A stretch of 64,000 nt of DNA. Origin: Tellurirhabdus rosea (lineage in GTDB: Bacteria > Bacteroidota > Bacteroidia > Cytophagales > Spirosomataceae). Position 1 is the stretch's first letter. Each line of letters begins with the position of its first letter. Under the pieces are notes generated by a model, which saw only the letters and a program-made list of their open reading frames with translations, made no database searches and was not told the DNA's origin. The stretch lies in assembly GCF_026278345.1 (NCBI RefSeq), contig NZ_CP111085.1, positions 880,001 to 944,000 on the forward strand. The letters run 5' to 3'. Both the position numbers and the translations under genes were made by a program. Positions 52,733 through 61,884 of this stretch are shown here, in pieces.

Positions 52733-53177
52733 AGGGGGTAGAAGGATGAATCGTTTGATACTGCAAAGTTCCGGCGAAACGTATTCGTCAGCGACCGCCC
52801 GGAGCGGATTTAAAGAATTGATAAAAACAGGGCGGGATTCTTAACAAACCGTTCGTTGTCCGGGCTATACTATTCTTATTCAGAATTATACGCAACATAT
52901 TTTAAATAAAAATAATAATGAGAATTAGTACTCAGATGCAATTCAGGATTAGGAAAAGATTACGTCCTTTCGTTTCTCCTTAATAGTTGGCCAACATGAC
53001 CTGGAACACGCTCGTAATCAGCGGCCGACTCCCTTTTGCAGTTCTTTCCGTTTACGGTCAGGCGATTGGCCAATCCGACTGGTCAGGTATAATAATTTTC
53101 CGGGAACGGAGCCGTTTAAACGCAAAAATGACCACACCCTGCGGCATGGCCATTTTCCTGATTCTCAAAAGCTCCGC
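52733..53177. other. 445-bp gap upstream of the susCD pair
   Basis: No gene accepted. AT-rich around 52840-52930. The palindrome TTGGCCAA occurs at 52987-52994 and 53066-53073 (the second extended to GATTGGCCAATC), 79 bp apart, about 255-340 bp upstream of the susC start; a possible regulator site. Minus-strand candidate -7 box GAACTTTG lies close to the susC start. Confidence 0.35.
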
Positions 53178-55838
53178 TTATTTTTTCTGCTCCGAAAGAA
53201 ACGTCACCAGCGAGGCGAATTCCTCAAACGAAAGAGCGTTGGCCAGACCGGCGGGCATCATGGATGTTTCCATCTCTTTCCGGCTCAGCACGTCGGCGGC
53301 CCGCAGGCGGTAAACCTGCCCGGTGATGTCCCGTAGCACCAGTTTGTCGGCCGACTCTTCGGTCACGAAGCCCGTGTAGCTCTTGTTTCCTTTGGCGGAA
53401 ACGAGCACCGTGGCAAAGCCCTGCGAGATGGACGCGTTCGGTTTGAGGATGGATTCCGCAATCTGTTCGCGGTTCATGATGGAGCCGATCTGGCCCATGA
53501 AAGGCCCTTTCATCGGCTCGCTCCGGCTCAGGCTGTGGCAGGCCACGCAGCCCTGCTGCACAAAAAGCTTCCGGCCCAGCCCGGCATCGCCCTTGATTTT
53601 GGCGAGGGCCAGCATCACGTCCTCAATGGACGAGTCGCCGACCTGCCCTTTTTTGTCTTTGATTTTCGCCAGATCAACCTTTACGGCCTCTTCGGCAACG
53701 GCTTTTTCTTCTCCTCCGAATTCGGCAATACCCAGGCGGTGGCGGCTGTTCAGATCGGCGAAGAACTGTTTGTCGGCCGACTTCTTCCAGGCCTCCAGCA
53801 GGGTCGTTTTGATGAGGGGCGAAGCTTCCCATTCGATGGCTTTGTAGTACGGGCCGTGCGTGTCGGGACGAGTTCCCCACCACCACGAGCCGTCGTAATC
53901 CGCTTCTTTCTGGTACAGGCGGGCCAGGGTCGTCAGAATCTGCTTCTGCTGCGCCGGGGCCGTCGAGCGCTGGTAAGCCGCGACCAGTCCGCTGGCGGCT
54001 TTGGGGTCGTGCATGTACCGCAGCGCCCAGAGGGCCAGCGTGGCGTTGGGTCCGTCGATTGCCCGGACGCAGGCATCCACGGCGTTGAGCGCCGTCAGCG
54101 CCCGGACGGCGAGGTGGGCCGGAATGATGGACGGGTTGGGCGTAGCGTGCGGCCCTTCCGTGCCGACCGCCGGAGCCACGAAGGATGCCGGAACGGTCGT
54201 CTGCAACAGCGCCTCCGCTGCTTCCGGACGGCCCAGACGGCCCAGTCCGATGATCGACGCCATCTGCACCCGCACCGAAGGATCTTTCAGTCCGTTCAGG
54301 AACGGCTCGATGGGCACTTTTTCGGTCGTTTTTTTCCGGTCGGCCAGCGCCCGCAGGGCAAACTCCCGCAGGGTGGCGTCGGCGGTCAGTTTCACCAGGT
54401 TTTCAATGCCTTCCGCCTTGGTAATCTGCGCATAGGTGAACAGACCGGCTACGCGGCTGGACAACGGCAGGTTTTTGTCGCTGGCTACGTCCCAGGCCAC
54501 GTCGGCCGCTTTCTTCGCCGGTCGGGTGAGCAGCTCCTGCTGGGCCGCGAGCCGGGCGACAGCACTGCCTGATTTCAGGAGCGAAGCCAGGTTTTTTTCC
54601 GACGCTTTTCTGACGTCGGCAAACGGCTTGTAGCTCCAGGTTTTGGGCACCGCCCGCACCACGAAGCCTTTGGACGGATTGCCCGAATACCCCGCCCCGT
54701 CCCAGGCCGACAGGTACATCCGGCCCGAAGCGTCGATGTCCACGTCCGTGATCTGGGCCAGTTTGATAAATTCTTCTTCTTTCTGCGTAAAGCTGGGGCC
54801 GTCGGGCGTCAGGCGGTGGACATACAGCTGGCTGCGTCCCCAGTCGGCCATCAGCGGCACCCGGTTGTATTTTTCCGGCCAAGTCGCATCGTCGATGAAG
54901 AGGGCGCCCGTTCCCGAACCGCCGCCCAGATCGACCAGCGCCGGGATGATTTCGTCCGTAAAATGCTTGAACAGCACCGGATACCCGTATTCGCCGGTCT
55001 GAATCTGGTTACTGAAACGGATGTTCCAGCCGCCGCCGTCGTTGGTGTTGCCGCGCGCGAAAATGTTCATGTACGGGTCGATGGCCACGTCGTAGATGTT
55101 GCGCAGGCCGTGGGTGTAGACCTCCATTTCGGTGCCGTCGGGCCGGACGCGCACAATGCCGCCGCCGAGCATGGTCATTTGTTTGCCGGAACGGTCGGTC
55201 GCGCCGTGAAAGCCAAAATCGCCGACGGCGATGTAGATCCAGCCGTCGATGCCCATCCGGATGCCGTTGGTGGCGTGGTCGGTGCCGCGGCTTTGCAGGA
55301 ATTTGGGCGAACTGATGTGCTGAATCAGCGGCTTCGACGGGCCATCAGCTACTCCGTCGCCATTTTTATCTTCGAACACAACGAGGTCCATGCCCGACGC
55401 CACGCCGGTTTCTTTCGAAAAAACGGTGTGCAGCACAAACACCTGATCGCCCACGGGCAGGATTCCGCGCGGGTTGTCGGCGAGCGCAAACGTCGTATGC
55501 TGGTCCACTTTGCCGTCGTTGTTGGTATCGACCAGCCGGACGATGCTGCCCTGACCCGGTTTTTTGCCCAGCGAACCCATCTTATCGACTCCGACGTACA
55601 CCTCACCGCCCGGCGCGACGGCCAGACAGGCGGGGCTCGGGGTCAGGTCCGCCCCGACGAACGGGGTAATGGTCAGTTCGGAAGGCCACTGGGCGGCATT
55701 CCGCTGGGCGGCGTTCCGCATCGAATCCAGGCGGGTCAGGACGGTCCGGGTCGGCGCCGGTGCCGACCGGTTGGGGTCCGTCCAGTGCCAGGACAGGAGC
55801 AAAAAGGAGGTCAGCAGGGAAAAGGAAACTCGCAACAT
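53178..55838 (-). CDS. PVC-type heme-binding dehydrogenase (beta-propeller, HEAT repeats, cytochrome c)
   Basis: 886 residues from MLRVSFSLLTSFLLLSWHW, a signal peptide. Residues about 45-400 are a propeller of the sugar-dehydrogenase type (GGGIVRVRPDGTEMEVYTHG, then NIYDVAIDPYMNIFARG). About 420-690 is a HEAT-like helical stretch (LGRLGRPEAAEALLQTTVPA). The C-terminus is a class I cytochrome c with heme motif CVACH and a conserved GFVTEESADKLVLRDITGQV segment. Such proteins oxidise sugars or alcohols in the periplasm in Bacteroidota and Planctomycetes. It is upstream of susCD on the same strand, so a shared uptake-and-oxidation role is possible. Confidence 0.92.
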   Translation of the reverse strand: MLRVSFSLLTSFLLLSWHWTDPNRSAPAPTRTVLTRLDSMRNAAQRNAAQWPSELTITPFVGADLTPSPACLAVAPGGEVYVGVDKMGSLGKKPGQGSIVRLVDTNNDGKVDQHTTFALADNPRGILPVGDQVFVLHTVFSKETGVASGMDLVVFEDKNGDGVADGPSKPLIQHISSPKFLQSRGTDHATNGIRMGIDGWIYIAVGDFGFHGATDRSGKQMTMLGGGIVRVRPDGTEMEVYTHGLRNIYDVAIDPYMNIFARGNTNDGGGWNIRFSNQIQTGEYGYPVLFKHFTDEIIPALVDLGGGSGTGALFIDDATWPEKYNRVPLMADWGRSQLYVHRLTPDGPSFTQKEEEFIKLAQITDVDIDASGRMYLSAWDGAGYSGNPSKGFVVRAVPKTWSYKPFADVRKASEKNLASLLKSGSAVARLAAQQELLTRPAKKAADVAWDVASDKNLPLSSRVAGLFTYAQITKAEGIENLVKLTADATLREFALRALADRKKTTEKVPIEPFLNGLKDPSVRVQMASIIGLGRLGRPEAAEALLQTTVPASFVAPAVGTEGPHATPNPSIIPAHLAVRALTALNAVDACVRAIDGPNATLALWALRYMHDPKAASGLVAAYQRSTAPAQQKQILTTLARLYQKEADYDGSWWWGTRPDTHGPYYKAIEWEASPLIKTTLLEAWKKSADKQFFADLNSRHRLGIAEFGGEEKAVAEEAVKVDLAKIKDKKGQVGDSSIEDVMLALAKIKGDAGLGRKLFVQQGCVACHSLSRSEPMKGPFMGQIGSIMNREQIAESILKPNASISQGFATVLVSAKGNKSYTGFVTEESADKLVLRDITGQVYRLRAADVLSRKEMETSMMPAGLANALSFEEFASLVTFLSEQKK

Positions 55839-55976
55839 TATCAAAATGAGTTGGGCGTTGTAAAAAATTGGGGCAATTAAAGTATAAAGAAACAAAAAAC
55901 GCCCGGCTACCTAAAGTCGGACGGGCGAATTCCGTATGTTTTGCAGAGTTGTTCGAAACCCCCGTTCCATCCTCAA

Positions 55977-56441
55977 ATGCCAAATACCTACACGCAGGTT
56001 TATCTACACGCGGTATTTGCCGTGAAGTACCGGCAAGGCCTGATCCGTCAGGACTGGAAAGAAAAGCTGTTTCGCTATCTGACAGGCATTATCCAGCACT
56101 AGGGGAGCAAGCTGCTCGCTATCAACGGCATGCCCGACCACGTTCACCTGCTCATCGGGCTGAACCCAAAGCAATCGATTTCAGAGTTGATGCAATATGT
56201 AAAAATGGACTCCTCGAAATGGATTAACGAAAACCGTCTGACACCGGGCCGGTTTGAATAACAATCCGGCTACGGAACCTTTTCGTACGGTCGGTCACAA
56301 CTTGACGAGGTCGTGAAATACATTCTGAATCAGGAAGAGCATCACCGAAAGCGGACGTTCGGGGAGGAGTATGTCGCGTTTTTGCGAAAGTTCGAGGTGC
56401 CTTTTGATGAACGATATGTTTTCAGGCCGCTGGAAGATTGA
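55977..56441 (+). pseudogene. IS200/RAYT-type Y1 transposase, decayed
   Basis: A 154-codon frame from MPNTYTQVYLHAVFAVKYRQ to PLED with two in-frame stops: TAG at 56100-56102 and TAA at 56259-56261. Family marks remain: the HUH metal motif in MPDHVHLLIGL and the catalytic-tyrosine region VVKYILNQEEHHRKRTFGEE. Apart from the two stops the frame is unbroken and near full length. The lack of neighbouring IS ends and the REP cluster just downstream suggest the REP-associated (RAYT) branch rather than a mobile IS200; that is inference. Confidence 0.85.
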
Positions 56442-56523
56442 CGGGGCTGGCATGTCAACGGTGGTATCCCGCCGCATCAACGGACCCATGTTTGTAGCGA
56501 GGTCAACGTTTTCGGCGTGTTTT

Positions 56524-56792
56524 TCCGTCGCGTAGCGACCCGTGTTTGCAGCAAGCCACCCGTCCATTGTGGTATATCCGTCGCGTAGCGACCCAATATT
56601 TGTAGCAAACCAATCGCGCCGTCGTATGTCTCCGTCGCGTTAGCGACCAAACGTTTGTAGCAAACCTAAACATCCATTGTGGTATATCCGTCGCGTAGCG
56701 ACCTAACCTCTTGGACTTGTTAGGCCGCTACGCGACGGAAAGACTAAGGCTTACCTGTTCATGCTACAAACGTTTGGTCGCTAACGCGACGG
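56524..56792. repeat. REP cluster next to the RAYT pseudogene
   Basis: Six units of TCCGTCGCGTAGCGACC type. Four are direct (56524-56540, 56577-56593, 56631-56648, 56687-56703) and two inverted (56723-56739, 56775-56792). Most are followed by a GTTTGTAGCAA tail. Two units contain an extra T (CGCGTTAGCG) and are exact inverted copies of each other including their tails. The 27-bp block starting CCATTGTGGTATA precedes units 2 and 4. Confidence 0.92.
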
Positions 56793-56844
56793 GAAAACAT
56801 GGCCGACGCTGGTTCCTTCCACTTTCCGCTCCACCTCAATACAC

Positions 56845-56878
56845 AAAAAACGCCCAGCCGCTGAAAGCAACCGGGCGT
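56845..56878 (-). terminator. Terminator of clpB
   Basis: On the minus strand ACGCCCGGTTGC pairs with GCGGCTGGGCGT (some G-U), then a run of T. Begins about 20 bp beyond the clpB stop codon. Confidence 0.75.
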
Positions 56879-56897
56879 CTGTCAGTTATTCTCATTC

Positions 56898-59537
56898 TTA
56901 CTCCAATACCGGCACCTTGTCCAGGTTGAAGAAGATGATGTCGCGTTGTCCGTTCTCGTCTTCGTGCAGCATCATGCCCACAACGGCGTTTTTCTGAATC
57001 CGTCCGGCGATGATCTCCTTCGACAGCGCGTTCAGGATGCGGCGCTGTAACACGCGTTTCAGCGGACGGGCACCAAACTGCGGGTCGAAGCCTTCCTGCC
57101 CGATGAAGTCCAGCACCTCGCCGTCGGCTTCGAGCGTGATACCCTGCTCGGCCAGCCGCTCCTGAATCAGCCGGAACTGGATTTCCATGATCTTGCGAAT
57201 CTCGCGACGGGTCAGCGGCTGGAACATCACCATCTCGTCAATCCGGTTCAGGAATTCGGGGCGCACGGTCTGCTTCAGCAGTTCGAACACCTCGTCTTTG
57301 GTTTCCTCAATCAGCCGGGCGGCGTTGCGGTCGTTGAGGTCGGCCAGCCGTTCGCGGATAATGTGCGACCCGATGTTCGAGGTCATGATGATAATAGTGT
57401 TTTTGAAGTTCGCCACCCGGCCTTTGTTGTCCGTCAGTCGGCCGTCGTCCAGCACCTGCAACAGGATGTTGAACACGTCGGGGTGCGCCTTTTCGATTTC
57501 GTCCAGCAGAATCACGCTGTACGGCTTGCGACGCACGGCCTCGGTCAGCTGGCCGCCTTCGTCGTAGCCCACGTAGCCCGGAGGCGCGCCGATGAGGCGG
57601 CTCACGGCATGGCGCTCCTGGTACTCCGACATGTCGATCCGGACCAGCGCGTTATCGTCGTTGAACAGGTACTCGGCCAGAGCCTTCGCCAGTTCCGTCT
57701 TACCCACGCCCGTGGTGCCGAGGAAGATAAACGAACCAATCGGCCGTTTGGGGTCCTGCATCCCGGCGCGGCTGCGGCGGACGGCATCGGCCACCACCTG
57801 AATGGCTTCCTCCTGCCCGGCGACGCGCTTCGCCAGTTCGTCTTCGAGGTGCAGCAGCTTATCCCGTTCGGACTGCAGCATCCGGCTCACCGGAATACCC
57901 GTCCACTTGGCCACCACCTCGGCAATGTCGTCGGCGGTCACTTCTTCCTGCAACAGGTTGGAGCCGTCGCCGTCCTTGGCGGTCAGTTCGTCGAGTTTCT
58001 TCTGGGCTTCGGGAATGCGGCCGTAGCGGATTTCGGCTACTTTTCCATAATCGCCGGAGCGTTCGGCTCCTTCGGCCTCGAAACGAAGCTGGTCGAGCTG
58101 CTCTTTCAGCGTCCGGATTTCGTTCACCGATTCTTTTTCGGTTTCCCAGCGGGCTTTCAGGCTGTTGCGTTCCTCGTTCAGGTCGGCAATCTGCTTGTTG
58201 AGCACTGATTCTTTATCGCGGTCGGCTTCGCGGCGGATGGCTTCGCGCTCAATTTCCAACTGCATGATGCGGCGGTTGAGTTCGTCCAGTTCTTCCGGCA
58301 CCGAGTCGATTTCCAGACGCATCTTGGCGGCGGCTTCGTCCATGAGGTCGATGGCCTTGTCGGGCAGAAAACGGTCGGATATGTAGCGGTTCGAGAGTTC
58401 GACCGCCGCAATCACCGCGTCGTCCTTGATACGGACGCCGTGGTGTAGTTCGTACTTTTCCTTGATTCCGCGCAGAATCGAGATGGCGTCGGGCACATCC
58501 GGTTCGTCAACCATCACGGCCTGGAAACGGCGTTCGAGGGCTTTGTCCTTCTCGATGTACTTCTGGTATTCCTTCAGCGTCGTGGCCCCGATGGCGTGCA
58601 GTTCGCCGCGGGCCAGGGCCGGTTTCAGCAGGTTGGCCGCGTCCATTGCGCCTTCGCCATTGCCGCCCGCGCCGATGAGCGTGTGAATCTCGTCGATGAA
58701 AAGAATAATCTCGCCTTCCGAATCGGTTACTTCCTTGATGACGGCCTTCAGACGCTCTTCAAACTCGCCTTTGTACTTGGCCCCGGCCACCAGCAGTCCC
58801 ATATCGAGCGACACGATGGTCTTCGATTTGAGGTTTTCGGGCACGTCGCCCTGCACGATGCGCTGGGCCAGACCCTCCACGATGGCCGTTTTGCCGACCC
58901 CCGGCTCGCCGAGCAAAATCGGGTTGTTCTTTGTGCGGCGGCTCAGAATCTGTAGTACGCGCCGAATTTCTTCATCGCGGCCAATCACCGGGTCAATCTT
59001 ACCGGTCTGGGCGCGTTCGTTCAGGTTGATGCTGTACCGCTCCAGCGAACGGTATTTCGCTTCAGCGTTCTGGTCTTTCACAGGGTTATTTTTTCCTCTT
59101 AATTCTTTAATGGCTTCCTTGAATGTCTTCTCGTTAAAACCTACATCGCGGAGCAATGTGGCGATGGCGTCTTTGCCGCCGACGAGTCCGAGCAGCATCA
59201 GTTCGACGCTGACGTACTCGTCGCCGAAGTCCTTCAGCTGCGTCTGCGCCCGTTGCAGGGCCGCGTTCAGGTCGTTGCCGAGGTAGATGTTCTGCCCGTT
59301 TGCGCCCGCACCGGACACTTTCGGGTACCCGTTCACGATGGCGTCGAGGGCCAGCGTCAGGCGGCGGGTGTCTACGCCTACCTTTTTGGCCAGGTAGCCG
59401 ACCGTGTTTGGATCTTCGTCCAGAATAGCCTTCAGCACATGACCCGTCTCGACGGTCTGCTGCAGGTTGCCCTGCGCGATCTGCGCCGCCTGCTGGATCA
59501 CTTCCTGGGCCTTGATGGTATAGTTATTAAAGTTCAT
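56898..59537 (-). CDS. clpB: ATP-dependent disaggregase ClpB
   Basis: Hexameric AAA+ protein that works with DnaK to dissolve aggregates. 879 residues. N domain 1-150 ([20 protein letters not shown]). First ATPase: Walker A GEPGVGKT 210-217, Walker [10 protein letters not shown] from 279. Coiled-coil middle domain about 410-520, which marks ClpB rather than ClpA/C. Second ATPase: GTTGVGKT 607-614, VILLDE 675-680. Complete. No heat-shock operator like the one before htpG was found upstream. Divergent from the TraB-like gene. Confidence 0.98.
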   Translation of the reverse strand: MNFNNYTIKAQEVIQQAAQIAQGNLQQTVETGHVLKAILDEDPNTVGYLAKKVGVDTRRLTLALDAIVNGYPKVSGAGANGQNIYLGNDLNAALQRAQTQLKDFGDEYVSVELMLLGLVGGKDAIATLLRDVGFNEKTFKEAIKELRGKNNPVKDQNAEAKYRSLERYSINLNERAQTGKIDPVIGRDEEIRRVLQILSRRTKNNPILLGEPGVGKTAIVEGLAQRIVQGDVPENLKSKTIVSLDMGLLVAGAKYKGEFEERLKAVIKEVTDSEGEIILFIDEIHTLIGAGGNGEGAMDAANLLKPALARGELHAIGATTLKEYQKYIEKDKALERRFQAVMVDEPDVPDAISILRGIKEKYELHHGVRIKDDAVIAAVELSNRYISDRFLPDKAIDLMDEAAAKMRLEIDSVPEELDELNRRIMQLEIEREAIRREADRDKESVLNKQIADLNEERNSLKARWETEKESVNEIRTLKEQLDQLRFEAEGAERSGDYGKVAEIRYGRIPEAQKKLDELTAKDGDGSNLLQEEVTADDIAEVVAKWTGIPVSRMLQSERDKLLHLEDELAKRVAGQEEAIQVVADAVRRSRAGMQDPKRPIGSFIFLGTTGVGKTELAKALAEYLFNDDNALVRIDMSEYQERHAVSRLIGAPPGYVGYDEGGQLTEAVRRKPYSVILLDEIEKAHPDVFNILLQVLDDGRLTDNKGRVANFKNTIIIMTSNIGSHIIRERLADLNDRNAARLIEETKDEVFELLKQTVRPEFLNRIDEMVMFQPLTRREIRKIMEIQFRLIQERLAEQGITLEADGEVLDFIGQEGFDPQFGARPLKRVLQRRILNALSKEIIAGRIQKNAVVGMMLHEDENGQRDIIFFNLDKVPVLE

Positions 59538-59664
59538 GGCTTAGGTTTAACCGGCGTTCGTTTCTGTTGTTTTTATAATCTTACGCTTGCAAAAGACGCG
59601 CCGTAAGCTATTTTCGGACAAAATGGCCTCTTGAATTAAGAATTACTGTTATTTCTACGCCAAA

Positions 59665-60588
59665 ATGACACTCCCTTTTAACTGGAACCTGATTGTCGGC
59701 TTTTTTCCCTTGCTCCTGCTGCTGACGGCAGGTTGCCAGACCGTGCGAAATGGCTCTTACAAGACACGCAGCTATGTCTGGGTCGGCAAACACCTCAACC
59801 GTCCCTGGCCGCACGTTATCGACCTCCGCAAGGGCGAGAAACGGCTGGTGTTTGTTGGCTGTGATCATGTCCGGGACACCACCCACCGGCAATTTTCCAT
59901 GATTGAGCAATACTTTCGGCAGGTAAAGCCCCAGATTGCTTTCAACGAAGGAGGCCCTCTGACCCGGCAATACCAGAGCCTTCACGAAGCGATTAGCCGC
60001 GATGGCGAGACCGGATGTTTGAAATTTCTGTCGGACAAAGCCGGCATTCACATGCTGGACGGCGACCTCAACGACAGTCTGGAGTACGCGCTCATGCTGC
60101 GAAGGTACCCAAAGGAGCAGCTTTTTCTTTATTACATCATGGAACGGACCGTCATTCCGCATCTCTCGGGCTTCAACGGCAACGAACCCTTTGAAAAAGT
60201 TTATCCCAAAGAAATTGAAACCTATTACGTCCGGCGGGGCTTTCCGCTGGCGGAGCACGAACGCGGTCTGGCCTATTTCGAGAATCTGTACCAGAAGTAC
60301 ATCGGTCGCCCGTTTTTGCCGATTCTGAATGCCGATGTCGAGAAATTCGACTATGTCAACGGCGGCAACTGCCTGTTCTGCGCCCTTGGCCGGGCTACCA
60401 AAATGCTCCGCGACAGTGTACTTCTGGCGAAAATCGACCGGGCACTCGACCAGCACGACCGGGTCATGGTGACCTTCGGCGGGGGCCATGCCCTGGCCCT
60501 TGAACCCGCCCTGAAACAATTGATGCGCCGGAAACGCGCACCGGGGCCCGTAGCCCTGCGGACCAAGGCGGCTCACGCTACCCGGTGA
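59665..60588 (+). CDS. TraB/TIKI-like lipoprotein (putative metalloprotease fold)
   Basis: 307 residues. Lipoprotein signal ending LLLLLTAGC (Cys24). The body has the TraB/PrgY/GumN/TIKI pattern of two GxxH motifs: VFVGCDHVRD (His68) and VTFGGGHALAL near the C-terminus (about 272-282), with conserved acidic NEGG (Glu95). TIKI proteins of this fold are metal-dependent proteases; GumN-type functions are unclear. I regard the superfamily as likely and the activity as unknown. Divergent from clpB with a 127-bp gap. Confidence 0.7.
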   Translation: MTLPFNWNLIVGFFPLLLLLTAGCQTVRNGSYKTRSYVWVGKHLNRPWPHVIDLRKGEKRLVFVGCDHVRDTTHRQFSMIEQYFRQVKPQIAFNEGGPLTRQYQSLHEAISRDGETGCLKFLSDKAGIHMLDGDLNDSLEYALMLRRYPKEQLFLYYIMERTVIPHLSGFNGNEPFEKVYPKEIETYYVRRGFPLAEHERGLAYFENLYQKYIGRPFLPILNADVEKFDYVNGGNCLFCALGRATKMLRDSVLLAKIDRALDQHDRVMVTFGGGHALALEPALKQLMRRKRAPGPVALRTKAAHATR

Positions 60589-60615
60589 GAGAATTCAATC
60601 CGGTCAGCAAGCAAA

Positions 60616-60641
60616 AGGGCAACCTGTTGCCAGATTGCCCT
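60616..60641. terminator. Hairpin between convergent genes
   Basis: AGGGCAA / TTGCCCT stem with a 12-base loop. On the minus strand it is followed by TTTTGC, so it more likely serves the GerW-like gene. Confidence 0.5.
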
Positions 60642-60649
60642 CCTTGCGA

Positions 60650-61021
60650 TTATACCGCGGCCGGTTCAGCATTACCGTTCCGCTTCATGAATTTCTCCAG
60701 CACGTCCGGCACTTTTTCCAGCGCCTCGCTCAGCCCGCGCGACTGCTTCGTGCTGACGAAATTGATCTGATCGCCTTTGGTCACCAGAAAACCAATCGGT
60801 TCGATGCCGAAGCCCGCTCCGGCCCCGCTGCCTTCGCCGTGGCCCGCCTTTTTATCTTCTCCTTCGCCGCCGCCAAAGCCGAAGCCCATGCCGAGCCGAA
60901 TGACCGGGACGCAGGAAAACTCGCCCAGTTGGAATGCTTTGCCGATGACGGTTTCTGTTTTGGATTCGCTGCGGAGGAAGTCGGTCACCTGACCCAATAC
61001 TTCGTTGACTGAGGTTTGCAT
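60650..61021 (-). CDS. GerW/YtfJ-family protein
   Basis: 123 residues. Family pattern: an N-terminal helix (VNEVLGQVTDFLRSESKTET), GKAFQLGEFSCVPVIRLGMG, a glycine-rich loop (FGFGGGEGEDKK and GEGSGAGAGFGIEP), then PIGFLVTKGDQINFVS. First described as GerW (YtfJ) of Bacillus spores, the family is also common in non-spore-formers with unknown role. The gene upstream on the same strand is DUF2953-like (28-bp gap), the same pairing as ytfI-ytfJ in Bacillus. Confidence 0.88.
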   Translation of the reverse strand: MQTSVNEVLGQVTDFLRSESKTETVIGKAFQLGEFSCVPVIRLGMGFGFGGGEGEDKKAGHGEGSGAGAGFGIEPIGFLVTKGDQINFVSTKQSRGLSEALEKVPDVLEKFMKRNGNAEPAAV

Positions 61022-61049
61022 AATTGTTTTTGGTTTAGAGTTGGTTAAA

Positions 61050-61562
61050 TCATTTCAGTAAAGCAAGGACGATTCGGTACAGGCGGTTTTCCATCCGGAG
61101 CCGGACGGTCAGGTCGCCGTTAAAATTGATGCGGAACCGCCGGTTGGGGCCGCTCAGCACTCCCATCACCGGGTACAGGTAGGCGTTGGTGAGGTAGTTG
61201 TCAGTATCCAGATTAACGTAAAACTCGTGTACCCGAAAACTCCGCAGAACGGCCAGCCCCTTGCGCCGGAGGGTCCGGAAAGACGGCCTGGGGCCCGTCC
61301 GCCGGCTTTTTGCTTTTTTAGCGGGAACGGCGGAGGCCGGTCTGGTCTCGCGCTGCCAGGGGTTGATGGTTCTGGTCCAGCCCAGCACCCAGAGCCGAAC
61401 GTGCCCATCCGCTACCATCCGGGCCGAGGCAACTCCCTGCCATTGCAGGAGATACAACCGGGCATCCGTATCGATCACCACCGCCAACCGGGCGACCAGC
61501 AGCCAGCCCAGAATCAGCCCCAGCAGGCTGAGGATGCATACGAACCATAGAAACCCGGTCAT
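61050..61562 (-). CDS. DUF2953-like membrane protein, partner of the GerW-like gene
   Basis: 170 residues from MTGFLWFVCILSLLGLILGW, one N-terminal transmembrane helix, then a basic linker (KKAKSRRTGPRPSFR) and a C-terminal beta-rich part (FYVNLDTDNYLTNAYLYPVM, then RFRINFNGDLTVRLRMENRL). Size, anchor and the neighbour support the DUF2953 (YtfI) family, though similarity by eye is modest. I start at 61562, at the transmembrane helix; an ATG 22 codons upstream is in frame. Function unknown. Confidence 0.65.
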   Translation of the reverse strand: MTGFLWFVCILSLLGLILGWLLVARLAVVIDTDARLYLLQWQGVASARMVADGHVRLWVLGWTRTINPWQRETRPASAVPAKKAKSRRTGPRPSFRTLRRKGLAVLRSFRVHEFYVNLDTDNYLTNAYLYPVMGVLSGPNRRFRINFNGDLTVRLRMENRLYRIVLALLK

Positions 61563-61884
61563 GAGTAATCGTTTAGCTGTTACCCCACAAATGTTTGTCG
61601 CCGTCGTTCCTTCTTCCATGACGGGCATCAGTCCCGTTGCTGATCGTCTACCGATTTGGACCAGTTGTCAAATCTTTCAAACAAAAGCTTTCCTAATCTT
61701 GTCTTAACAACAACCTCCCCTCCTTCTTTCCAGCCCCGGACTTTTCGGCCCGTTGGCTTGCCAATGGACTATCAATCAGCGCAATCCGCCGACTGTGCTT
61801 TCCGTGAATTGTGGTAAAGCTCCGTTGGGAGCCAATAATTGGTGCTGAACCCCGGTTTCGGGTGTTCGTAAGCCTGTATGAACT
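61563..61884. other. 322-bp gap between the DUF2953-like gene and the esterase gene
   Basis: No gene seen and no perfect TAnnTTTG box. Short hairpins occur (GCTCC GTTG GGAGC near 61830). Must contain the divergent promoters. Confidence 0.3.

Noticed and set aside
52987-53313. 108-codon frame upstream of susC
   Set aside because: Overlaps the 3' end of the propeller-cytochrome gene on the other strand and has no recognisable content.
56295-56567. 90-codon minus-strand frame across the transposase end and first REP
   Set aside because: Antisense to transposase remnants and repeats; no protein features.
56524-56792. REP cluster considered as a CRISPR array
   Set aside because: Units occur in both orientations with irregular spacing and lie beside a RAYT pseudogene, which explains them.
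59538-59664. Heat-shock operator shared by clpB and htpG
   Set aside because: The CTGTCA/TGACAG palindrome of the htpG leader is not found upstream of clpB.
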